From an uncultured Clostridia bacterium (GTDB taxonomy: Bacteria; Bacillota; Clostridia; UMGS1810): a stretch of DNA of 25,589 nt. Positions 5,376-11,745 of the stretch are shown piece by piece; the first letter of the stretch is position 1, and every line of letters begins with the position of its first letter. Position numbers and translations under genes: made by a program. The stretch covers positions 1-25,589 of the forward strand of contig CAKSFP010000034.1 in NCBI GenBank assembly GCA_934454585.1, written 5' to 3'. The notes below the pieces were generated by a model, which was not told where the DNA came from, did no database searches, and saw only the letters and a list, made by a program, of their open reading frames with translations.

Positions 5376-5618
5376 ATGATGGACGGACTATTTTGCCGCG
5401 GATGCGGCAAGCGCCTGAGCGGAGAGAGCAACCGAAGGGCGTATTGCAGTAACGAGTGCCGCATTGAGGCATATTGCAGAGACGGGAAAGAACTGAGACG
5501 GCGGCGCAAAGAGCAACAGCGTGCCAAGCGGCAAACGCTGTCGTGCGTTAACGAACTTGCAAGAGCTTGCGGCATGACATACGGTCAGTATGTCGCAACA
5601 CACATGAACGGAGGCTGA
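5376..5618 (+). CDS. Small Cys-rich (zinc-ribbon-like) basic protein
   Basis: 80 aa from ATG 5376 (AAGGAG 6 nt upstream; a second ATG directly follows). The N-terminus has C-x2-C (FCRGCGKRL) and, about 18 residues on, C-x3-C plus a further Cys (YCSNECRIEAYC), a plausible zinc site. A highly basic stretch follows (RRRRKEQQRAKRQ), and a short C-terminal helix matches phage proteins ending in ACGMTYGQYVA. Nucleic-acid binding is likely from composition; the exact role is unknown. Confidence 0.75.
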   Translation: MMDGLFCRGCGKRLSGESNRRAYCSNECRIEAYCRDGKELRRRRKEQQRAKRQTLSCVNELARACGMTYGQYVATHMNGG

Positions 5619-5620
5619 AT

Positions 5621-6034
5621 ATGATGTTTATATTATTTTTTATGATAGTGCTGACGACAACGGTTTTTGCAGAAACCATAGTTGTCATGATAGTGCAGGC
5701 GTGTGCACAGGCGCACAAAGTAAGCTTTAAGAATGAGGCGTGCAGATTATATAGAAAGAACAAAAAATTCAAAGCTATGGTTATCGTTGCGGTGGTGTTA
5801 AATATTCAAGTAGTTGCCGTCGGTGCGTGGTATATTTCGGCGGCTAATGGCAGCGGCGAATATATAACACGCACCGTGCAGCAAGGTGACACGCTCTGGA
5901 AGATAGCATATGAGCAATACGGAGATTCCGTTGACACTCGCAAGGCGATTGATGTTATTGAAAGACTTAACGGGATAGATGATTGCTGCATACGCCCCGG
6001 TGATTCAATCAAGATGCCGGAGAGTATGCGATGA
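5621..6034 (+). CDS. Membrane-anchored LysM protein
   Basis: 137 aa from ATG 5621 (GGAGG 6 nt upstream). Two hydrophobic segments (about residues 2-25 and 49-69) flank a short basic loop (KVSFKNEACRLYRKNKKFK). After about residue 75 comes a single LysM domain: YITRTVQQGDTLWKIAYEQYG ... IERLNGIDD-CIRPGDSIKMP. LysM binds N-acetylglucosamine in peptidoglycan, so with two membrane segments and the basic loop inside, the domain would face the wall. Its place in the early operon, not the lysis cassette, is unusual and may point to envelope modification or a superinfection block. It shares ATGA with the next small gene. Confidence 0.85.
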   Translation: MMFILFFMIVLTTTVFAETIVVMIVQACAQAHKVSFKNEACRLYRKNKKFKAMVIVAVVLNIQVVAVGAWYISAANGSGEYITRTVQQGDTLWKIAYEQYGDSVDTRKAIDVIERLNGIDDCCIRPGDSIKMPESMR

Positions 6035-6171
6035 GTACGAAGATATTTCCGATCATATTAATTATTATTCAATTCTGCTCGGCGGCTGTGTACGCATTTC
6101 ACGCAGACGCACGCATGGCTGTCTATTGGCTGAGTGCCGCCGTGTTGAATATATGCGTGACTATCAATTAG
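6031..6171 (+). CDS. 46-aa membrane protein
   Basis: Starts in an ATGA overlap with the LysM gene and ends at TAG 6169-6171, directly in the ribosome site of the PcfK-like gene. It has an N-terminal hydrophobic helix (IFPIILIIIQFCSAAVYAF), a short charged turn (HADARM) and a second hydrophobic helix containing YWLSAAVLN. That second motif recurs in small proteins of Clostridia phage early regions. Two-helix hairpin in the membrane, function unknown. It is shorter than usual gene-calling cut-offs. Confidence 0.7.
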   Translation: MSTKIFPIILIIIQFCSAAVYAFHADARMAVYWLSAAVLNICVTIN

Positions 6172-6183
6172 GAGGAATGAACA

Positions 6184-6513
6184 ATGCAAAAGGCGATTGA
6201 AAAAATCAATGCAGAAATGCAAAAGGAACCCACAAACGAGTATATGGAGATAATCGGTCATTACATAATAGACCGCTGCACCGATGAGGCGACTGCCGAA
6301 AAAATACTTGCCGAGGACAAGAGCCTCGGCGGTGTGCTCAACGAGATTAAGGAAAAAGCGCGCGAAAAAGCAACAAACGGCTGTGCTGTGATACGCGATG
6401 AAGATGTGTTCAGCATGGTGGATGAATATTTCGGGTTCGGCGCCGATGTCGCCGCACCGTCGGAGGAAAACATCGGCGGTCTGCATCTCGACTTTGAAAG
6501 CTTGCTGATGTGA
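6184..6513 (+). CDS. PcfK-like protein
   Basis: 109 aa, matching the PcfK family first described on the enterococcal conjugative plasmid pCF10 and now seen often in phages. Signature text is MQKAIEKINAEMQKEP, the helix IIGHYIIDRC near residues 24-33, and VFSMVDEYFGFG near 80. The C-terminus is a variable linker with a short hydrophobic end (LDFESLLM). AGGAGG lies 8 nt upstream. It directly precedes the PcfJ-like gene, as on the plasmids. The biochemical role of the family is not known to me. Confidence 0.85.
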   Translation: MQKAIEKINAEMQKEPTNEYMEIIGHYIIDRCTDEATAEKILAEDKSLGGVLNEIKEKAREKATNGCAVIRDEDVFSMVDEYFGFGADVAAPSEENIGGLHLDFESLLM

Positions 6514-6526
6514 GGAGGGGCGCACC

Positions 6527-8395
6527 GTGGAGATACCAAAAGAGATTAAATCCATGCCGTGGGCGCAGCTCGGCAGAGTGAGCGGCACTCAGAGATACCG
6601 CGTCACTGCCTGCAAAAAGATAATCGCCGGCACGGCATTATATGTTATAGATTTTATAGAAAACCCGAACTACAATAACAGCTGGGTTTTGACAAAGACA
6701 CTGAGGGTTGTCATCTCTAACCGTAAAAAGGATTTTGCTGTTCGGGAGATAGACAAAACAAGGTATACACGCCGCCGTGTTGACTGGTTTCACGGATACA
6801 CATATGCGGAAGTTGACGAAAAAAGCGAAAAAGTGCTCCGCACACTCTGCGGAGTGCGAAATGACGGCAATCACGGGCTCGAGACGCTCAAGACTCGGCT
6901 TGACAGTTACTATTCGGCACAAATGGAGCAGGCTCGAACGGCGCGGGGTTTGATAGCAGATGACGATGTCGGCGACTGCCCGAGAGATATGCCGGACGGG
7001 TTGGTTGACTTTGTCCGCCGAAAAATTATCGAACACGACCATACGCTTGTATATAAGAAAGGCAACATCCGCGGCACCTGTGCGTACTGCGGCGTCAAGG
7101 TCCATGCAAGGCATGAGCGTTTCAGGCAGTATTCATTTGTCACCTGTCCGAACTGCGGCGAGCGTGTACAGTGCATACTTGAGAATTCGGCAGCAAATTC
7201 CGCCTGCGAGGTCGGCGCCGTGTCTGCTCTGCAAAAAGGCAAAGACGGCGACCTGTGGATCCGGACCTGGTTAGTGCGCCGAAACAACAATGCTGAATAC
7301 CCACGACTTAAAGATAATTTAATTGAAAGTGCGCGATACCTCATCCGCGGCCGCAAGGCGGCAATGTGGACCGGCTATGAACGAAGCATGGAGCGCAGCA
7401 AAAACATATACAACTACTATTACGGAGGCAAATTCTTTGACGGCAACCTTGCCGAGGTTGTGCAAGGCACTCCGCTCCAATATGCTCAGCTTGCCGATTA
7501 TGCCGCAAACAACAACGACACGCTGATGTATTGCATCAACTTTTGCCGCTTTCCGATAATGGAATTTCTGTGGAAACGCGGATACAAGAGGATGGTGCAC
7601 GAGAAGAACAGCGGCTACAACGGCGGACACGGCAACTGCATCTACTGGCAGAGAGAGCGCGTGAAAGATTGTTTCAAAATCCCTATGGCACTGTTCAACC
7701 GATTCGAGCCGGCGGACATGACTATGAAAAAGCTTGATGACATAACGGCATTCAGCAATGCCGGGTTGAATTGGGATGACATTACACTGATAGTGGATTG
7801 CGGTGGCAGCCTAAAGGATGTTGAGCTCATAAGCAAATATGTGCGTATGCGCAGAGCGATTAAATACATATCACTTCAAGGGACGGCTTGCTCTCGCCTA
7901 TTCGGCGACTATGCCGATTATCTGACCGAGTGCGTCAAACTCAACTATGACATGAAATCCAAGAGTGTGTTATTCCCAAGGGATTTGCAGACCGCTCACG
8001 CGCATACATCGGCACTCATCCGCGAGGAACGCGACAAAAAAGTGATTGACGGAGTGAAAAAAGCCGCCGAAAAGGCTGCACGGCTGAATTTTGGAAAGGG
8101 CAACCTGATGATTCGTCCGGCAGAATCGCCGCATGAGCTTGCCATGGAGGGCGCTATCCTGCACCACTGTGTGGGCGGCTATGCAAAGAGAGTTGCCAAC
8201 GGCGAGACGCTCATCATGTTTGTACGGCAGAAGTCAGAGCCGGACAAGCCATATTACACCCTCGAACTGATGGGCAAGGAAGTCATCCAGTGCCGCACTC
8301 TCAACAATGACAGTTATGAGAAAAATCAAGCGGTCAAATCATTTGTTGAGGCGTGGTTGAGAAAAAAAGTAAAAGTTAATAAAAGGAGCAGTTAA
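6527..8395 (+). CDS. PcfJ-like protein
   Basis: 622 aa from GTG 6527, which has GGAGG 8 nt upstream; no ATG in frame nearby is better placed. A zinc ribbon stands at C185-x2-C188 ... C207-x2-C210 (TCAYCGVKV and TCPNCGERV). The conserved PcfJ domain fills the C-terminus, with AILHHCVGGYAKR near residues 543-553 and then a strand pattern of PYYTLELMGKEVIQCRTLNN. Known from conjugative plasmids (pCF10) and many Clostridia prophages and mobile elements. The zinc ribbon suggests nucleic-acid binding; the function in phages is unestablished. Co-translated with the PcfK-like gene and followed 2 nt later by the DUF3102 gene. Confidence 0.88.
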   Translation: MEIPKEIKSMPWAQLGRVSGTQRYRVTACKKIIAGTALYVIDFIENPNYNNSWVLTKTLRVVISNRKKDFAVREIDKTRYTRRRVDWFHGYTYAEVDEKSEKVLRTLCGVRNDGNHGLETLKTRLDSYYSAQMEQARTARGLIADDDVGDCPRDMPDGLVDFVRRKIIEHDHTLVYKKGNIRGTCAYCGVKVHARHERFRQYSFVTCPNCGERVQCILENSAANSACEVGAVSALQKGKDGDLWIRTWLVRRNNNAEYPRLKDNLIESARYLIRGRKAAMWTGYERSMERSKNIYNYYYGGKFFDGNLAEVVQGTPLQYAQLADYAANNNDTLMYCINFCRFPIMEFLWKRGYKRMVHEKNSGYNGGHGNCIYWQRERVKDCFKIPMALFNRFEPADMTMKKLDDITAFSNAGLNWDDITLIVDCGGSLKDVELISKYVRMRRAIKYISLQGTACSRLFGDYADYLTECVKLNYDMKSKSVLFPRDLQTAHAHTSALIREERDKKVIDGVKKAAEKAARLNFGKGNLMIRPAESPHELAMEGAILHHCVGGYAKRVANGETLIMFVRQKSEPDKPYYTLELMGKEVIQCRTLNNDSYEKNQAVKSFVEAWLRKKVKVNKRSS

Positions 8396-8397
8396 TC

Positions 8398-9384
8398 ATG
8401 AACGAAATTATAGAAAATGCAAATGCAGCGATTGAAAGACCAATTGAGATTATAACGGAAGAAATCAAGTTCTATAAGCAACACGCCGGAGCGGCAATAT
8501 TGGAAATCGGCAAGAGGTTGAATGAGGCAAAATCCATGCTCAACCATGGCGAATGGGAGGCGTGGCTCGAGGAAAAAGCGGAGTTCAGCAAGGAAACTGC
8601 GGCGCGGTTTATGCGCATCGCGAAAGAGTATTCAAATCCGTCACCGGTGACGGATTTGGGAGTCTCCAAAGCCTTGATATTACTGGCTTTGCCGGCAACT
8701 GAACGGGATGATTTTTTAAGTGAAAAACACGATGTAAACGGCGAAGAAAAATCCGTTACCGAAATGAGCAAACGAGAATTAGAAAGCGCCGTAAAAGAGA
8801 AAAACGAGGCTCTCAGGCGTGAACAGGAGGCAAACGCAAGGATAGAAAAAATGCAATCCGAGATTGACAAGCACAGTGCGGCGGAGGAATCGTTCAAACG
8901 CAAACTCGACGCCGCCAATGCCGAGATTGAAGAACTGAAATCAAATCCACCGACGATTGTGTCGGAGGCGGCGTCCGCAGAACAACTCGAGCAAATGCGC
9001 ACGGAGATTGAGACAGAGCACACCGCCGAACTTGAAAAACTCCGCAAAAATATAGATGAGTTGACGGCGGCAAAGGATGACGCGCACGCCAAAATGCTTG
9101 AGGCGGAGAAAAATCTCGAAAATGAAAAAATTCGCATGGACGAGGCTGTCAAGACAGAGAAAGAGACATCGGAAAAACTGAGAAACAAAGTTGACGAACT
9201 TAACAACAAAATCAGCGTGGTGTCGTCGCAGACCATGACGGCGTTCAAGGTCCATTTTGAAAACGCACAGCATGAATTCAACAAGATGCTCAGCACCATG
9301 AACCAATCCGAGGGAGACAAGCGCGAAAAACTCAAAGAGGTTATTAACACATTCCTCAACGCCGTGAAAGACAGTATAAAATAG
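8398..9384 (+). CDS. DUF3102 coiled-coil protein
   Basis: 328 aa. The first ~115 residues form a DUF3102 domain: EEIKFYKQHAGAAILEIG, LNEAKSMLNHGEWEAWLEE, FSKETAARFMRIAKEY. Residues about 125-295 are an almost unbroken coiled coil rich in Glu, Lys and Ala, and the C-terminus is a short helix. DUF3102 proteins are common in phage and mobile-element early regions and resemble regulators or partition-type helical proteins, but no activity is proven. Start ATG follows AGGAG (8386-8390) in the end of the PcfJ-like gene. The next gene comes only after a 139-nt hairpin-rich gap. Confidence 0.82.
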   Translation: MNEIIENANAAIERPIEIITEEIKFYKQHAGAAILEIGKRLNEAKSMLNHGEWEAWLEEKAEFSKETAARFMRIAKEYSNPSPVTDLGVSKALILLALPATERDDFLSEKHDVNGEEKSVTEMSKRELESAVKEKNEALRREQEANARIEKMQSEIDKHSAAEESFKRKLDAANAEIEELKSNPPTIVSEAASAEQLEQMRTEIETEHTAELEKLRKNIDELTAAKDDAHAKMLEAEKNLENEKIRMDEAVKTEKETSEKLRNKVDELNNKISVVSSQTMTAFKVHFENAQHEFNKMLSTMNQSEGDKREKLKEVINTFLNAVKDSIK

Positions 9385-9523
9385 CTACCTATATATAATA
9401 GAGAAAAGCCCTAAACCGAAATGGCTGTCATGCCATTTTGGAGGGCTTGGTTAAAGCCTAAGTTTACGACCAAGGATATAATATCCGAGATAAGTCGTAA
9501 ACAAAATATAACAGGGGGTTGTC
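9385..9523 (+). other. Hairpin-rich gap, candidate replication origin (dso) or leader of rep
   Basis: No gene. Hairpin 1: AAGCCCT (9406-9412) with AGGGCTT (9442-9448), then inner CCGAAATGGC with GCCATTTTGG (9416-9425 and 9432-9441) around the loop TGTCAT. Hairpin 2: GTTTACGAC (9462-9470) with GTCGTAAAC (9494-9502), inside it the palindrome GGATATAATATCC (9474-9486). Neither is followed by a T-run, so they are poor terminators. They end 22 nt before the start of a HUH-type replication protein; rolling-circle double-strand origins are often such hairpins close to rep. The heptamer TGTCATG occurs both in loop 1 (9426-9432) and at the rep start codon (9520-9526). Confidence 0.5.
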
Positions 9524-10294
9524 ATGGGGTACTGGGTCACTCGAACATATGTCTCCGGCAAAGTGGGAGAAAAAACAAAATATTACATAGCGGGCAATCA
9601 GAGAAACCGAAAGAAGATTCGCTCGGCAATAAAAAAGCAAGAACAGAATTCGGCGTCAACAGAAAAGCAAATGGCTCGGTTGCTTAATATTAATTTCGGT
9701 GCCGGCGATCTGCTCATAGGTCTTGATTATTCTGACAAGGCTCTCGGCAAACTGTCGGCAAAAGTTAAAGATGCCGAGGATGAAGATACGGAGAGATACA
9801 AGGCGGCGGTTCACAATGCATCACTGCTCATTCGTCGGGTCAAGCGTGAATTAGCAAGGGACGGCATAGATATCATGTTTATCGGCATTACATCTGACCT
9901 TGACGGCAAGACGGGCGAGATAGTCCGCTTGCATCATCACATAGTCATGCGCGGTGTGTCACCGGGGCGAAGTCAAGCGGAGATTAACAAAAAGGTCTTT
10001 GAGACCGTGAAAGCAAAATGGACTGACGGCGCGGTCGATGTGGAGTATCTGTCACAACAGGATGACTACACACCGATAGCGCATTATTTTATAAAGCAAG
10101 TCCGGAGGATTGACGACGCGAAGAAATATTCATCGAGCCGCAATCTCGTCCGCCCGACATTCAAGGACCGTGTCGTATCGAGCAATGCGGAACTGCGCAT
10201 ACCGCCGAGAGCAAAGATATTGTTCCGGAGTGAGTACGCACCGTACAAACCGCAATATGTCAGATACATAATCAACAAAAATCAAAGGGAGTGA
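9524..10294 (+). CDS. HUH-type rolling-circle replication protein
   Basis: 256 aa. The central domain has the parts of a HUH endonuclease: motif 1 strand DLLIGLDYSD (62-71), the metal-binding HUH strand VRLHHHIVM with H137 and H139 (134-142), and the tyrosine helix YTPIAHYFIKQ with Y188 as likely nucleophile and K191 (182-192). This matches the REP_ORF2/G2P-like replication-associated proteins known from Clostridia phages and small mobile elements (recognised from memory, not by search). It would nick one strand at an origin and start rolling-circle synthesis. Start ATG 9524 has only GGGGG as a ribosome site, 5 nt away, so translation may be moderate. The gene lies after two long hairpins (9406-9502). 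No helicase or primase gene is visible in this region. Confidence 0.8.
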   Translation: MGYWVTRTYVSGKVGEKTKYYIAGNQRNRKKIRSAIKKQEQNSASTEKQMARLLNINFGAGDLLIGLDYSDKALGKLSAKVKDAEDEDTERYKAAVHNASLLIRRVKRELARDGIDIMFIGITSDLDGKTGEIVRLHHHIVMRGVSPGRSQAEINKKVFETVKAKWTDGAVDVEYLSQQDDYTPIAHYFIKQVRRIDDAKKYSSSRNLVRPTFKDRVVSSNAELRIPPRAKILFRSEYAPYKPQYVRYIINKNQRE

Positions 10295-10299
10295 AAACA

Positions 10300-10572
10300 A
10301 TGTGCGGAACAAAGTTAGCAACATTCGAAAAACCGTACCGCGTGACATGGCAATCACCGATTACCGAAAAGGTGTACAGCGGCATGACGACAACCAAGTG
10401 TGAACTCTATGTGACGGCAGACGGAATGTATTATTACACGCAGGCGGCAGACGGCGAGGTTGTGAACATCACCGCAGAGGTGGCGCATAACATCCTCAAC
10501 CATCCGAGCACTGAGAGGGAGGAAACCCATGACAACACACGAGTTATCGCAGATGTATTGGCTGAGGCGTGA
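10300..10572 (+). CDS. Hypothetical early phage protein (90 aa)
   Basis: From ATG 10300 with GGGAG 8 nt upstream (an in-frame GTG at 10291 overlaps the stop of rep but leaves no spacing). The sequence looks like a small beta-rich protein (YRVTWQSPITEKVYSG, CELYVTADGMYYYTQA) with no recognised family, signal or membrane segment. Its last 44 nt overlap the next gene in another frame, which suggests coupled translation. Confidence 0.7.
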   Translation: MCGTKLATFEKPYRVTWQSPITEKVYSGMTTTKCELYVTADGMYYYTQAADGEVVNITAEVAHNILNHPSTEREETHDNTRVIADVLAEA

Positions 10573-10879
10573 GATTGCTCAGCTTGAGGAAAACATATCG
10601 AGGCTGACGGCAGAGGCAGAGCACGAACCCGATGCCGAACTTGCGGCGGAGCGCTCCGAAATGCTGTCGTCGCTGAAAGCAAAACAATTCAGGTGCATCC
10701 GTGAGCACAAACGCATCGAGGAATACATTGACAGCATATCCGACAGCTATCTGCGGCAGATTGTGCGCTACAGATTTGCCGACGGTCTGTCATGGCAGCA
10801 GATTGCAAACCGTTTCGGCAACGGGGTGACGGCATCGAGCCTCAAGAAGATATATTATCGCTTTGCTGCAAAAAAATAA
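10529..10879 (+). CDS. Sigma/ArpU-like late transcription regulator
   Basis: 116 aa from ATG 10529, with GGAGG 6 nt upstream. The first two-thirds are helical (LRREIAQLEENISRLTAEAE and onward). The C-terminus carries a sigma region-4-like helix-turn-helix: DSYLRQIVRYRFADGLSWQQIANRFGN ... ASSLKKIYYRF. Proteins of this kind (ArpU/DUF1492-type) close the early operon of many Gram-positive phages and activate late genes. Here it ends 3 nt before the TGTCCCT repeats of the proposed late promoter, so it is the natural candidate to bind them. Confidence 0.78.
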   Translation: MTTHELSQMYWLRREIAQLEENISRLTAEAEHEPDAELAAERSEMLSSLKAKQFRCIREHKRIEEYIDSISDSYLRQIVRYRFADGLSWQQIANRFGNGVTASSLKKIYYRFAAKK

Positions 10880-10882
10880 ATT

Positions 10883-10916
10883 TGTCCCTAAATGTCCCTC
10901 AGCCATGTGTTATGAT
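10883..10916 (+). promoter_or_regulatory. Late-operon promoter with TGTCCCT direct repeats
   Basis: TGTCCCT is repeated at 10883-10889 and 10893-10899, one helical turn apart, in the place of a -35 box. Downstream is an extended -10 element, TG (10908-10909) plus TATGAT (10911-10916); the start is expected near 10923. There is no good TTGACA box, which fits a promoter needing an activator, probably the ArpU-like protein just upstream. A nine-codon frame (MKEHSAGH-stop, 10922-10948) follows and is probably not a gene. Confidence 0.6.
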
Positions 10917-10980
10917 TGAATCATGAAAGAACACAGTGCCGGACATTAAGGGGCGGCGGTTGAGGACGGAGGGAAACATT

Positions 10981-11268
10981 ATGCGATGGTGCAAGGATAA
11001 ACGGTGGGCGCGGCTGAGGGCGACGGCTCTGCGCAAGAGCAAGCAGATGTGTGCGATATGCGTCCGTTACGGCAAACGAAAAGACGCTAAGGCGGTGCAT
11101 CACATTTACCCGAGGTCGGAATATCCGGAGTATACATACTGCGCATGGAATTTGATTCCGCTCTGTCGAGAATGCCACAATGCAATGCACACTCGACACG
11201 GCGATGGGTTGACGATGCGCGGAGAAAAATTGAAAAACGCGACAATCCCCCCTGCCTTGCGGCTTTGA
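10981..11268 (+). CDS. HNH endonuclease
   Basis: 95 aa from ATG 10981, with GGAGGG 7 nt upstream; a longer frame from a GTG at 10936 lacks a ribosome site. HNH fold with C24-x2-C27 (CAIC), the catalytic HH pair H40/H41 (KAVHHIYPR), N57 (CAWNLIPLC) and C62-x2-C65-H (CRECHNAMH). In HK97-type phages a small HNH protein directly before the terminase genes is needed for cos cleavage and packaging together with TerL. The position here is the classical one. Confidence 0.9.
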   Translation: MRWCKDKRWARLRATALRKSKQMCAICVRYGKRKDAKAVHHIYPRSEYPEYTYCAWNLIPLCRECHNAMHTRHGDGLTMRGEKLKNATIPPALRL

Positions 11269-11388
11269 AACGGCACTCGAGGCATCGGTGATGGTGAGTA
11301 TCTCCAACTCTGGTGAAACTCTGAAAACTTTTTTTGAACGATTTTCTACAAAACAGCGCGCACGCGTGAGGAAAGGAGCGACAAACGC
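11269..11388. other. Gap between HNH and TerS genes, candidate cos region
   Basis: No gene visible. It contains a CG-rich alternating stretch, GCGCGCACGCGT (11357-11368), ending in the ACGCGT palindrome, directly before the TerS ribosome site. In HK97-like phages with 3' cohesive ends the cos site often lies between HNH and TerS. The exact site cannot be set from sequence alone. Confidence 0.3.
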
Positions 11389-11745
11389 ATGGCTGGCAAG
11401 GCTTTGACAAAAGACACAATCAAATCCAACACGATAAAAAAGATGCGGCGACTTGGCGTCTATAAACCCGAGTATGACGACATTATCGATATCTACTCCG
11501 AACTTACGGAGCAGTACCGGCGATTGACAAAGATCTACCGTGATGACGGTTTTGAATACTCAACCACCACGGCGGACGGCGGCGAAAAGAAAAACCCGAT
11601 AGTCGCTACCCTTGAGAGCCTGCGGAAAGATATTTTGCAATACAGCGACAGGCTGTGCCTCAATCCGCGCGCCGCAAACGAGGGAAAATCCGCACAGGCT
11701 CCTGAGGAGAGCGGACTCGCAAAGGCGTTGAGAGCCATTGGCTAA
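11389..11745 (+). CDS. terS: Terminase small subunit (P27 family)
   Basis: 118 aa. Helical N-terminus (KALTKDTIKSNTIKKMRRLGVYKPEYDDII) and the P27 signature IVATLESLRKDILQYSDRLCLNP in the C-terminal third. TerS recognises phage DNA and hands it to TerL. ATG 11389 with GGAG about 12 nt upstream (GGAAAGGAGCGACAAACGC). It overlaps the TerL start by 8 nt, so the two subunits are made together. Confidence 0.88.
   Translation: MAGKALTKDTIKSNTIKKMRRLGVYKPEYDDIIDIYSELTEQYRRLTKIYRDDGFEYSTTTADGGEKKNPIVATLESLRKDILQYSDRLCLNPRAANEGKSAQAPEESGLAKALRAIG

Noticed and set aside
8472..9359. Long 295-aa frame on the minus strand opposite the DUF3102 gene
   Set aside because: Ser/Leu/Phe-rich antisense shadow of a Glu/Lys-rich coiled coil; no start signal and lies inside a well-supported gene.
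9406..9502. Hairpins before rep, considered as intrinsic terminators
   Set aside because: Neither stem is followed by a T-run on either strand; an origin or leader role fits better.
9421..9687. 88-aa frame across the hairpins before rep
   Set aside because: It covers both hairpins and the first part of rep in another frame, has no ribosome site, and the rep frame shows clear HUH motifs.
10922..10948. Eight-residue frame after the late promoter (MKEHSAGH)
   Set aside because: It begins at or before the predicted transcription start and has no ribosome site.
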